From the NCBI GenBank assembly GCA_963854735.1, contig OY978104.1, positions 496,001-560,000 on the forward strand: a stretch of 64,000 nt of DNA, read 5' to 3'. The translations under genes and the position numbers were made by a program. This document shows, one piece after another, positions 1-10,500 of this stretch. This DNA comes from Marvania coccoides (Eukaryota > Chlorophyta > Trebouxiophyceae > Chlorellales > Chlorellaceae). Under the pieces are notes generated by a model that had not been told where the DNA came from, made no database searches, and saw nothing but the letters and a program-made list of their open reading frames with translations. The first letter of the stretch is position 1. Every line of letters begins with the position of its first letter.

Positions 1-2
1 AG

Positions 3-739
3 ATGGAAACGTTGATGAAAGAATTCACCACAGTCTACTCCATGTGGCCAAAGTACCCGGGGTATGATCTCGCAGGCAAACGAATGTATATTGACGCGAT
101 GGAGAGCGTGTGCGAGCGGTTGGACGTGTTTTACGCTCGAGCTAGCCTGAGTGACGATCCGGTGGTGAAAGAGTTTTTGACTCAGATGTCGCGGCAGCTG
201 CTATTTGCGTCCACTAATCGCAGCGCGATGCTAGACGGTGAGAAATGCACGGCTTGCGCCCTTGATTTTTCACAAGAGTGTCGCGTCTTTATTTTATGGA
301 ATAGTTATGAAATAGGGACGGCGCTCAATGGTTGAAAAATAAAGAGGCTGGAGGTGAAATTATTTCCTGCGTCGATAAAAACGTGGATTTCGTCAGCTTA
401 AAACTCGTTTAACCTCTTGAAAATGCAGGCATGCGGCAGCACGTCGCCACGCTTCGCGAACTTTGGAACGAGGAGGAAAAAATCGTCGACCTGCAGCAGC
501 TGAAGGCTTTCCAGGGGCAGATCGCTGCGCAGGTAATGTCCACGGGGCCCGGCAACATGCACGAAAACCTCGCGGTGGAGAATATGTTGAAGGATCCCCA
601 GGTTATGAGAGTCATGGCCACGCACCCTCGGGCGATGCTGGCAGTGCAGGAGCTGTCGCAGCAGGGGCCCGCGGCGGCTGAGAAGTACAGGGATGACAAA
701 GAGCTGTACTCTGTCCTGATGAAGATTTTGTCGCCGTAA
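3..739 (+). CDS. DUF1825-like conserved protein (5' end cut off by window)
   Basis: Two exons, 3-237 and 429-739, join in phase across a GT-AG intron (donor after GCTAGACG, acceptor ATGCAG). The first half (residues 1-80) resembles cyanobacterial/plastid DUF1825 proteins: a helical stretch with Y-D-L-A-G-K-R-M-Y-I-D-A-M-E, then a Leu/Arg-rich helix and an L-S-D-D motif. The second exon is all helical; D-P-Q-V-M-R-V-M resembles an STI1-like short helix. The first ATG in view lies at the window edge, and family members have about 20 further N-terminal residues, so the true start is probably upstream. Function is unknown in the family; a plastid location is inference. Family match is from pattern recognition only. 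Confidence 0.5.
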
Positions 740-1454
740 AGTCGTCGTTTTTAGTTCACTGCAGAGGACGCGAGATGTTTTCTTTTTTCGACGCCTCGAT
801 ATCCTTCGTATGGTGAGCTGTGGCACTTTTGACGCAGTATGGCTGTTTTTCATTTGATATTATTATATTCGTTTTCGGTTGTAGAGTACAGCATTTGGGC
901 TCAGCATCGCTTCTTTCTGTTTTCATCTAAATACCGCCAGCGAAGCGACTGCCCCGGCGGCAGCAGCAAACAGCACTGGCAGCCTTCTTCACGTGTATTT
1001 CTGAAATTTATTAGTGACGTGGTGTAGTGACAGACAGGAATATGTTTCTATATCATGTAATTTTGTTGTATTAAATGGGAGGAAAGGCTTGAAAAATATA
1101 AAAATAGCGCTAGGGCAATAAAACTTTTCTATCTGCTACTCAACTCATTGCTGGCAGTTTGTAGTGCGCGAAATCACAGTATGAATAGAAGCTCGAAGTG
1201 TATATATGTGGTGAAACATGTTTAAAAAAAAACCACTGTGGTAGCGTCGCGCCGACAACCAGTCACCAGTTTAAAATATTGGTAAAACACAAAATAATAG
1301 AGAATGCTACCTAATATATACGCGCGTAAATGGAATGAAAAAATTTGTTAATGAATTTAGCTGAGAACTTGAATGAGCTCTGCGGAGAGGAGGGGGGCTT
1401 GTTATTGAATCTTCACTTGGTTTTGTTATGAAAAATGTTATGAAATTTCACTTT
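740..1454. other. AT-rich intergenic region, no gene seen
   Basis: The 3' flank of the DUF1825-like gene and the region beyond the C-terminal end of the first membrane-protein copy. Only short open frames with no coding character. Nothing else recognised. Confidence 0.6.
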
Positions 1455-2076
1455 TTATGAAAAAATTTGGACCCGCCAGAACCAAAGCTCGCACAAGCGC
1501 CAGCCCAGCGCAGCTTTCACAAACGTTTCCATCGCGACTCGGATCATGGGCCGCCGCCGCCTCTCCAGCCGCAGCGCAACCCTGCGGTTCCCGCAGAAGG
1601 CAGCAAACTGGCGCCGCTGCGCGGCCTCGACCAAGGTTTGAAGCAGCTTGGTAGAACGTTTTTTACTCTGGGCAGTTTGCGATGCCGTTCTGGCAAAGGT
1701 GGGGCACTTGAAAGAAGGTGTTGCAGGCGAGGGCAGCCTGCAGAAGACACGCATTGTAAAAACTTGAATTTAACTACCCCAGCAACTTCAATCCAATTAA
1801 AAAAACTATAATACGGAACGCCGCGATTCAAGTGTCTCAGCATGCTTTTTGTAAGGCGGTAAAACCGCCAACATTTGGTTTCACGAACAGACCTGCATGG
1901 GGAGTGCCAAAGACAGCCGCACGCTCGATAACTGGAAGTAGATGGTCTCAAACAAAAACCACGCCACGAGGAATTCATACGCCGCAATTTTAATGCCGTT
2001 TGAGTACAGACTACTGCAGGAAGCCTGCAAAATACGAATATAAACCATGTGATATCCATCCTACAACCCTATGGTG

Positions 2077-2148
2077 ACTCTTAAATCTTATTTTTGTTTT
2101 GAAATAGGACGGGCTTAATTATCCTCGGAGAATATTGGGCATGTGAAA
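2077..2148. repeat. 72-bp dispersed repeat, copy 1
   Basis: The block starting CTCTTAAATCTTAT, with GCTTAATTATCCTCGG in the middle and TATTGGGC near the end, recurs at 5437-5508 with about 85% identity by eye and the same orientation. This copy lies within an intron of membrane-protein copy A (2199-2025). Confidence 0.75.
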
Positions 2149-2342
2149 AAACCCTATACGTTTTAGGCTTTCTCTATCGCTCTTCATACTCTCTCTCACC
2201 ATTTCGAGCAGTTGCCCTACCCTGGTCACGGCAAAATGATTAATGGTGACGACAGCCAGGTGCAGCGTCTCTCGCCAGGACTGCATGAGCCGAGCGCACC
2301 CCGGGTGCCGCATGGACCATGGAGAGCTCAACAACGCAACAG

Positions 2343-2535
2343 CTGCAAAACAAATGAAAATACAAATATCATTATTTGTATGTATATGTATACCCGGAGC
2401 AAAGGCCACACAGCAGACTGCAAACTTTGGTCCTGAAAAATGAAGCCAGGAGCCTGCCGTCGCAAATGAAATGGCTCAAATTGGATCTCCAAACCCTCGC
2501 ATTGTATCAGCTGTCCCGATATGTATAAAAGATAC
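2343..2535 (-). mobile_element. Introner-like element, copy 1 (intron in copy A)
   Basis: On the minus strand this is a 193-bp intron, AG|GTATCT ... TTTTGCAG|CT, phase 1. It splits a block that is uninterrupted in copy B (FSLVVIFLYTPW). It aligns along most of its length with the intron at 49738-49532 in an unrelated gene, same strand sense, including a 16-base block GATCCAATTTGAGCCA and GCTGTGTGGCCTTTG. The homology begins at the donor site in both. No terminal inverted repeats or ORF are obvious. Confidence 0.7.
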
Positions 2536-2797
2536 CTGCAGTGAAAGTTCCCCCAAAACAGTGAAGGTAAACGCGGGTGCGGTGGCCCGCCAGATAAAGG
2601 CGGATAGCGTTGGGGACGACGGATACGCCGGCCACAAAGGCAAAAAGCAGGAAGCCTGCTTGCAGCCAGCTCCGAGAGTTTGAAGAGCGTCGATCAGCGA
2701 TGAAGCGCAGGAAAGCTTCCTCGCTGGGGCGGTCGGCAAAGATGATCTCACCCAGCCGCGTCCGCTTTAATCTGAGCGGGAGTGAGCGGAGCTGCAT

Positions 2798-3680
2798 ACT
2801 TGGGGATTCATTCAGAAAGACAATAGTTCATTTATTCTTCATCAAAATCAAAACAGTTCCTTTAGGATTCATTAAGCGCTATTTCCGAGGGGGGAAAAAG
2901 AGACGCTGCTGCTGCTTTTGAGTTACCTCTTGTCTACGCATGTCCATCTCAGCAGCTCTGTAGCGACACTAGAATGCGATGCCAAGGGAACAGTGTGCTG
3001 TACTTATGCCTGAATTCTCATCGAGTGAAAATAAGCTTTCGCCATCACATACGCAGTATGATAGTGCCGTTTCTTATGTTCACAGAAAATAATAATACTC
3101 TACGATCTCTCAATAATAATAATGATCTCTCGGGGGGTGAGAAATTTTTGAAGTACACATCTCGCACATCTGAGATTTCAGATCTAGATGTCATCTCGCA
3201 AGAAGTCCTGCCCTGAAATTTCGGCGCACCCCAGCGGACGCAATCTCCGACGACAAAAGTCACTACTACTTTTAAATATAGAGGTTGGACCCCCATGATG
3301 CCATTCGCGGTCACAGCACAACTGGTGGTTTTGCGAGTGAAAAACATGGCAGCAGCGCACGGAGGAATTAACCATCTCCGAAATTGGATCCAGTTGCTTC
3401 AAATGAAGCTATCAAGTGCATTCCCACCAGATGGGGCACCTTCTTGGGCAGCACTCGAGCATACATATGCCCCCCCCCCCCCCCCTCTTGCGCTGTCTTG
3501 GTGTTTGTCTTTTGTGTTACCATCGCGTTCCTATAATTTATTTTGTCGTAATCAATACCAAGTTCTCAAATACCGAAAAAGTTTCCTTTAAAAGGTAGTA
3601 TTAAAAGGTAGTATTATTGAAAGACTGTCCCTTTCTCCCAAAATTTAAACCGCGGGTAACTTATACATGAATAAATTACA
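2798..3680. other. Spacer between membrane-protein copies A and B
   Basis: AT-rich, no gene recognised. It holds a homopolymer of about 16 C at 3470-3485 and a tandem 13-base duplication AAAAGGTAGTATT around 3590-3616. It should contain the promoter of copy A and the 3' UTR of copy B. Confidence 0.55.
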
Positions 3681-4834
3681 TCATAAGTCACCCCAGTACC
3701 ACAGCTCGCACACGCGCCAGGCCACCGCCGCTTGCAGCAGCGTTTCAGCCACGAGGCGTATCATTGGTTTTCGTTTCGCCTCCAGCTGCCATGCGGCCTT
3801 GCGATTGCCTGCAGCAGCGCACAGTAATATGGATACCATGGTATTGATTGTTCAAGCGAGGGCATGTGCAGCAGCCAATATGCTTTATTGTGCAACTAAA
3901 ACTCACCACAGCGTGAAGCAAACTGCCTCCTCGCTTTGGCTTCTCCGTAGCTCCTCAACGCCCAAAACAGCAGCAGGTGCAGCGCCAGCGAAATGAACAT
4001 GAGGATGGATCCGCAGGCCGCCTCGGGGGCCACGTTTTCGGCCGCACTGGGGGGCAAAAATGGCAGAAAAGAGAAGACTTCAGACACCGCTTTCGCCATG
4101 GCCTGGTACGCCCTCCCGGTATCGGCGCAATTACGTATCCCGTTGGAACAGAGACGCGGCACGTGGAAGAATGTATTGACCACAATCATGGCTTGCACGG
4201 GAAAAGCTAGCGCCAGCGGGATGGCGGCCAAACACAAGTATATCGCTTCCATGAAGAACCAGAGGAATAACAGTTCCACGGCAGCGACGTTGGGCGAAAA
4301 TGACGAGCACCGCGCCATTTGAGGGAGCACTGCCAGGCGCGTCGTGGTGACGTGCGATATCGTGTGCACCGCAATGTGCAGCGTCTCTCGCATGGAGCGC
4401 ATCATGGAGGCGTGGAAGGGGCGCTGCATCACCCACGGGGTGTACAAAAAGATGACCACCAGGGAAAATGCCTCTAAGAAGAAGTGCACGAGGAGGTAGC
4501 TCCGGTAGCCAGCGAGATACAACCGAAGGGCGGTGGGAAGGATGGAGGCAGAGGCCACCAGGGTGAAGAGGACCAGGTCGGGCGCTAGCCAGGTGAAGGC
4601 GACGTTGGCAGTGCGGCGGGCGGTGACGAAACGCCGGAAGGCGGTTTCCGTGGGGCCATCGCTGAAAATCAAGCTTCCACCGCCCAGCCAGTTGGCTTTT
4701 ACTCTGCCTGGCCGCAGGGCAAGGGACGCGCACTGCGGGGGGTCGAATTTTGTGTTCAATGTAGGCCGGCTTTGAATCGGACTCCGAGGCAAGGCAATAA
4801 AATAAGGGTCGAAGCTATACACCTCCTCCTCCAT
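3681..4834 (-). CDS. Polytopic membrane protein of unknown family, copy B
   Basis: Two exons, 4834-3907 and 3808-3681 (donor after CGCTGTG, acceptor GCTGCAG), give 351 residues. The protein has a soluble N-terminus (about 1-75), then hydrophobic segments near residues 80-105, 115-140, 190-235 and 275-300, and a basic amphipathic tail (KPMIRLVAETLLQAAVAWR) ending in ELWYWGDL. Between segments lie two family signatures: M-R-S-M-R-E-T-L-H-I-A-V and N-T-F-F-H-V-P-R-L-C-S-N-G-I-R-N-C. It is intact and aligns with copies A and C. I do not recognise the family or any catalytic motif. Four to six TM passes suggest a transporter- or receptor-like membrane protein; that is inference. Confidence 0.8.
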
Positions 4835-5250
4835 TGTCGCGAAAGGAACAGCTGCGCTGTTGATTTTGGGTGTGTGTTAAGTCTGGAAGAGAGCCATAGG
4901 GCACTAGTTCAGTCGTTTTGAGCTTGAACGTCCCTCGAGCATGGCGCCTTCCACGGAGCTGGTGAGGGGAGAGGTCGTCGGCTTTATATTTGTCTAAAAA
5001 TCGATGGTCGAAATACGATAAATTGCAAATTGGGGCACGAATGCTATTGATGTATTTGGAGATGGGAAGTGGAACCAAGTCTGCGAATCTGTAATCTCTC
5101 TTTATTCAAACACAATTTTTTGATGGTAACGCATATCATACCTCGTATTTCCGAGAAAATCCAGCCCTTGCTCATCGTCCAAGCCAATTTAGGTTTTAAG
5201 ATGACATTCAAACATTCGTCACCTGTTACTACACAAATACACACAGAAAA

Positions 5251-5320
5251 CTCTGGTATTCGATCTGCCTTCGGGGGAGTGCTTCCTTGGGAGACTGTGC
5301 GGCGGCGGGATGGGTCTGGC
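5251..5320 (+). repeat. Dispersed repeat fragment (matches 44021-44092 inverted)
   Basis: CTCTGGTATTCGATCTGCC and the following 50 bases align with the reverse complement of 44021-44092 (CTCTGGTATCCGATCTGCC there), about 75% identical by eye. Both copies are intergenic. Origin unknown; probably a relic of a mobile element. Confidence 0.6.
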
Positions 5321-5436
5321 AATTTACAAAAAGAAAACAATTTCTTCGAAATAAAAATACAAAGAGAGTTCCCCAAGCTTTTGCCGCGGGTGCTCAACGA
5401 TAATAGATAAAAAGAGAATTCGTCCTCCCCCTGGGG

Positions 5437-5508
5437 TCTCTTAAATCTTATTATTGTTGGGAAATAAGACGAGCTTAATTATCCTCGGTGTATATTGGGC
5501 GTATGAAA
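5437..5508. repeat. 72-bp dispersed repeat, copy 2
   Basis: Second copy of the block at 2077-2148, same orientation, here intergenic between membrane-protein copies B and C. Confidence 0.75.
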
Positions 5509-5542
5509 GGGAGAGAAAAAACTGAATAAATATCAATTACCG

Positions 5543-5641
5543 TTTCGGACCCAATCATTTATTTAAAATAGTATACGTCGCATCTCGTGAGCTCCCCTAG
5601 CTTCTGCCTCGGGTTCTTAACGGGAATGGTTAAATTACCGT
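5543..5641. repeat. 99-bp direct repeat, unit 1
   Basis: From TTTCGGACCCAATCATTT to AATGGTTAAATTACCGT, repeated at 5709-5807 (offset 166) with a single visible mismatch (TTTAAAATA versus TTTGAAATA). The high identity suggests a recent duplication. Confidence 0.9.
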
Positions 5642-5708
5642 AAACAGGTAAACAGGGTTTTGACATCTTCATTGATTTGCTTATGAAACTCTTCGAAGGA
5701 GCCACAGT

Positions 5709-5807
5709 TTTCGGACCCAATCATTTATTTGAAATAGTATACGTCGCATCTCGTGAGCTCCCCTAGCTTCTGCCTCGGGTTCTTAACGGGAATGGTTAAA
5801 TTACCGT
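5709..5807. repeat. 99-bp direct repeat, unit 2
   Basis: Second unit of the 5543-5641 repeat. It lies about 95 bp beyond the stop codon of copy C and so may be inside its 3' UTR. Confidence 0.9.
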
Positions 5808-5900
5808 CGGATTCAACAGTTGAGCACAATGTGCTTTGCCGCACGCCACCACAAGATGTAGAATGCGCTGTTGAAGAGTATCGGGCACCCGGCATGGTTG

Positions 5901-7254
5901 CTAACTCTTCCAGTACCACATTTGGCACACTCGCCACGCAATCGCAGCCTTCAAAGCTGTTTCAACTGCAACTCGGATGATCGGCTGTCGAGCAACTTCA
6001 AGCCTCCATGCAGCAAAGTGGTCGCCTGCAAAGCATGAAAAGAAAGGGGCAAAATCGAGGATGTTGTTTAAGAAGAGAAAGAGTTGACGATTTGGATGGC
6101 GCTGGCAAAATATTGAAGAGGACTCACCGCAGCGCGTTGCGAATCTCCGTCTCACTTTGGTTTCTGACTGGCTTCGCACAGCTATAAAGATCAGCAGGTG
6201 GCTTGTGAACGAGGTGAACATGAGAACCGAGTGGCACGCTACATCTGGTGGCATTTCATCTTCACTGACGGGCAGCATAGGCAGAAAAGTCAAGGCTTTG
6301 GACAGCATCTGTGAAAATTTGGGGTAGAACGTTTTTGACCCCGCGCATTTAGTAAAACCGATTTCGCACAGTTTGGGGACATGGTGATAGGTGTGCGCTG
6401 CGATGCCGATCTGAATTGGCAAGGCAATGTACATGGGAACCTAAAGAAATAAAAATGAAGTAGGAACGATTTCTTTGACATTGGTAGGGAGAACACGAGG
6501 TCTACATCATGGAATCAAAAAGCGGCATTCAATGCACATTTTTTGCCATTTGAGTCTCACCGCAGCTAATACAAAATATACAGCCTCCCAGAGGAACCAC
6601 ACTGCCAGGAGCTCGAGCGCCACGGTGGCCCCCTCCCCATGCAGCGAAGAGCAAATGACCCTGAGGGTGAAAAAATAGTTGTCAAATAATACAATTAAGC
6701 GCCCGGGCGTACATAAAAAAACAAATCATGTTTAAAATATTGCATTTACAATGGATATGCACTCACATATCAGGGAGCACCGCAAACCGCATCGCTATGC
6801 AATGCGCGATGACGTAAACAGCAAGGTGCAGCACCTCCCGGAGCGACTTCATGAGGTGTGCCCGGCAGGGCCGTCTCATCGAATACGGCGTGAACAGCAA
6901 CTTAACCACCATGCTAAACATACCCAGCGTCAGCTGGAGGGGCAGCAGCTCGCTGTAACCGGCGCGCAAGAGCTGGTTGCCGGTCTGCACCACGGTATTG
7001 CACGCCATATAGCTGAAAAGTATAAAGTCTGGCTGCAAGAAAGTGTTTTGCTGGGCGGTGCGGCCTGCCGTGACGAAGCGGCGGAAGGCCTGCTCGGCGG
7101 AAGGCGGGGAGAAGGTGAGGCCCACCGCCCATGAGGACTTGAATCCCCAGAGGGAGCGGGGGACGCTGCAGCGGAGGGGAGGGCCGGGGGGAGGGAGCGG
7201 AAAATAAAAGAACTTGAAAATTAGTTCAGATGTCAACGAAAACGTTACTTTCAA
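5901..7254 (-). CDS. Polytopic membrane protein of unknown family, copy C
   Basis: Four exons, 7254-6767, 6660-6561, 6440-6128 and 6025-5901, all with GT-AG introns in consistent phase, giving about 341 residues. The order of blocks is the same as in copy B: A-F-R-R-F-V-T-A near residue 60, hydrophobic segments, S-L-R-E-V-L-H-L-A-V, CSSLHGEG, LLAVWFLWEAVYF, TYHHVPKLCEIGFTKC, then RRRFATRCG and the tail IIRVAVETALKAAIAWRVCQ ending in WYWKS. Two introns present here are absent from copy B, while the one before the tail is shared. Copies B and C are thus both intact and clearly diverged. The start is uncertain: the first residues (MKVTFSLTSEL) have no counterpart in B. Function unknown. Confidence 0.78.
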
Positions 7255-7563
7255 TATGTGAAACAGGCGAATCCCGTGCTAAGGCGTGATTTAAAGAGAG
7301 TTTAGATGAGGTATTTCTGAGAGGGCAATTCGAACATGATGTATGAAACGCAGGGGGGTGGTCTTCACGCACCTCCCAGTCCATTATTGCGGCATTAATA
7401 ATTCAAACGAGTGGATGGTCTCCCGTACAGCACGAATAGCTATTATTGTACATAAAAATACCATTTTGCCGTTGCCACTGGCGATTTTGGGGGTCGATTA
7501 CTACGGCGTATTCTTTTTTACTATAAATAGCTTTATCCGAGAATAAGAAGCACCGCGCCGGTA
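7255..7563. other. Intergenic spacer
   Basis: About 300 bp of mixed composition between the start of copy C and the end of the gamma-tubulin complex gene, both on the minus strand. It should hold the promoter of copy C. No further feature seen. Confidence 0.5.
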
Positions 7564-10500
7564 TCAGCACAGCCCGGCAGCCAGCCAGCCCAGAGGAGTT
7601 CCTCCTCCCGTCCCAATCAACTTGGCTTTCAACCTCTCTTCTGCCTCTGTAAACCGCGCCACGCCCTCTTCAATGCCCCCCCACGCGGCATCACGCTCCA
7701 GCACTCTCGCCCACCGCCACTCCGGCGCATGCACGCCCCCAGAAGCCAGCCCAGAGTCCACCGCCGCTGCCGTTTTAATAGCAACATCAAGCGCAGCTGC
7801 CATCGCCTCTTCCGCCGCCAGCTGCACCTCCAGGTTGTTGCAGTACGTGAGTGCGTCGGCTGCGGCGCCTGCGACGTACGCTCTGTGCTCATCAACGAGG
7901 TTCTGAAGGTCCGAAACTGTGTTGTAGCCGCCGCCGCTCCCGCTCCCGCCTTCACTTTGCAGCAGATTGCTGTAAAAATTACTCTCCCAGGGGCGGCCAG
8001 AGGTGCACCGCCCCTGAAACACCTGCACCGCCGCCGTGAGCCGCGCAGCAGAGTGAAAAAACACTCGCAGCCGCTGCAGCCGCTGCATTGCTTTGGGCGC
8101 AAAAGGTGGAGCGGAGGGGGATGGGCGGGCCGCCAGGCGGGGGCGAAGCATGCGCAGCACGAGTGCCACGCGCCGCACACGCAGCATGGCAGCAAACGCA
8201 GCAGCATAGCCCACCGCTATGTCTTCAGTCAATACCGCTGAGAGAGGCCAATGCACTGCGTACTGCAGCAGCACACAGTCGAGGCCGTCCAGAGAGGCTG
8301 GAGCGAGGAGCAGGGGTGCGGCGGCGGCGGCGCGGGCTCGCGGGAAGGAGGGCGCCGGGCGGCCAGGCTCTAGAGACGCTCGAAAGCAAGACACAGCGTT
8401 GGCTGCAGGCAGCAGCTCGGCTTCCAGGCGGGAGGCCAAGGGGTGTTGATCTAGGGAAGAACTCTGCATTTTAATGTAGGTTAAAAATATGTTAGAAATG
8501 GAAGAAACTAAGGAAGGAAATGAAAATTTACGCAGCAATGGAAAAAAGCAAGAATTGAGGCTGAAAAAGATGGTAAATTGATCAATAACATGCCTTGGTT
8601 GCGTCCTGGAGGGCGGCGTACAGCGCATGCGCCGATAGCGGCTTCAGCGAGGCTATTTTCTCCGCCAGCGGCGCCAGAAAGGCATCAGCCCAGTCCCCCG
8701 CCTCCATAAAGAAAGTCTGCCGCATAAAAGAAAGGTGGGAGCGCAGCTGGAGATGGTCCACGAACAGGCCCAGGCAGGCGCGGCTGACTGCATGGTACTG
8801 CGTCAGTACTGCTCTGCTCAAGGCCTCCTCTGGCGACTCTGCCAGCGCCTCCATCGGTTTCTTTTTCGATTCCAATACCGCGGCAACTTTCGCCTTTTCA
8901 CCGAATCGGGAAGCAGAACCAGCAATGACAGCCCCAGCGGAGGTGGAACTGGCTGGCTGCACGATAGCGGAAGGACGCTGCAGAAAAGGCGCTGCCGTGG
9001 CATGGTCGTTGTTGGTCTCGCCTAAAGAAAGGGAATCTGCAGCTGATACTACTGCTGCTGCTCCCGATTCTGCCTCTGGCTTGAGGGGGAGAGGAGGCCG
9101 CGCGTCTGCTCCTGCTGCTCCGAGGAATGCCGTTGCTGCTGCTACTGGCGGTGGGGGGAGGGGGTGGCCCAAAGCATGCTGCTCCTGCTGCTGCCGAGGA
9201 ATGCCGTTGCTGCTGCTACTGGCGGTGGGGGGAGGGGGTGGCCGTCGTTGGTGGCGCCACCCAAAGAGGGCATCCACCTGCTCCTGCAGCAATGCGGCCT
9301 TCACCGACTGCCGCCTCGTGAGCTCGCTGGCCTTCGCCGCCTCCACCCGCGCCCTGCAAACACAAAAAATTAAATATATTTCAGATAGGAAATGAGGTGG
9401 ATACAAGAGGAAGAAAACGGCCCAACTAGAAAGAATTCACTAATTTGCCATATTCAAAAACTGTTATTAGTAAATAAATAAAGAAAAATAAAGAAACTTT
9501 TATATTTTAAACTCACACATCATCAGACAGGGCTGCAGAGGCGTCCACTGCCGCTGCCCGCGCCGCCGCCTCTTCCCGCCGCCTGGAGGCGCGCAGCTCC
9601 GCCAGCCACACGTCGACCTCCACCAGCTTCCCCCCTCTCGCAGACCCACACGTTAAAACTGAAGGCTCTCCCGTCTCCGCCGCCGCCATTGCCTCTTCCA
9701 GGCTCGTCTTTCTGCCAGAATCTTGCTTCTCAGAGCTACCGCTGGTGGTGTCGTAATTGAACGACAGCGTCTCGCCTAGGGGCCCGCCAAAAGAAAGCCA
9801 GCGGGGGGCGTCGCTGCTGCTGCTGCCGTCGCCGATCGGCAAGAAAGAATTGAACTCTTCCAACTGAGAAGTAGGAAGAAGCGGAGAAGAGGGCGCTGCG
9901 CCAACCCGCAGCCCTTCCCTAGCACCGTCATCTGCACCCGTCTGCGCCTCCTCCTCGACCCTTTCCTCTTCTAGAACGGATAGACTACCGTCGCGCTCTT
10001 GACTCAATTTTGCTGCCAGCTCTCGGCAGCGGAAGCCCTCCACAGAGTGAAGGATGCGCAGCTGGGTGCCTGCCCCCAGCAACGCGCCCTCCAGGTGCGC
10101 CAAAAACGCGGGAAGAGGGCCTGGCACCGCTGCCGCCGCTGGCAGCCTTTGCCGCCGCCCAGCCGGCGGTGCCGGCTGCATTTGAACCGCCAGGGGGTCT
10201 TGGGGTGTAGCGTACGGGTGGTTAAGCTGCAATGGGGCAGTGGAGAAGGCCCACTGCCGCAGAAGCAGCAGCAACGGCCGTGCCGCTGAATAGAAAATCC
10301 GCCTCGCCATTTCCTGATGCTGCTCGTCCGCTCGCCTGGCCGCTTCGCACAGCCAATCCAGCAGCTGCGCGCCTTGCAGTGGCGGCGCTGCAGCCTCTGG
10401 GGTCTGCGTGGAGTGTGGGGGTAGGCAGTAGCGGCGGCACAGCACGGCCAGCGCTCGCAGCTTGCGCCTCACGGACCCTGTGAGCACCGCCACGCGCGTC

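Larger units (their letters stand above)
1455..2797 (-). pseudogene. Polytopic membrane-protein family, copy A (decayed)
   Basis: First of three tandem minus-strand paralogs. Homologous blocks run in order: 2797-2536 (N-terminal block with FLRFIADRR and the first TM segment), 2342-2200 (SPWSMRHP, WRETLHLAV), 2024-1893 (FLVAWFLFETIYF), and 1737 onward (CNTFFQVPHLCQNGIANC). Splice phases agree with intact copies B and C up to that point. A TAA then interrupts right after NCPE, followed by KTFYQ, which matches copy C. The last hydrophobic segment present in B and C is missing, and the tail (QRRQFAAFCG ... MIRVAMET ... ELWFW) resumes in a shifted frame. The intron at 2535-2343 is absent from copy B and is the introner-like element described separately. 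A truncated product is possible, but the full protein cannot be made. Confidence 0.75.
4835..5900. other. Repeat-rich spacer between copies B and C
   Basis: No gene recognised. It contains the 72-bp repeat copy at 5437-5508, a 99-bp direct repeat (5543-5641 and 5709-5807), a degenerate related piece near 5372-5410, and one copy of an inverted dispersed sequence (5251-5320). The promoter of copy B and the 3' UTR of copy C must also lie here. Confidence 0.6.

Noticed and set aside
7729..8241. Plus-strand Arg/Cys-rich open frame
   Set aside because: Shadow of the last GCP exon, whose minus-strand frame has the conserved C-terminal motifs.
8595..9395. Long plus-strand open frame of 266 codons
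   Set aside because: It lies antisense to conserved GCP exon 4; high GC makes stop-free shadow frames common. No motif is visible.
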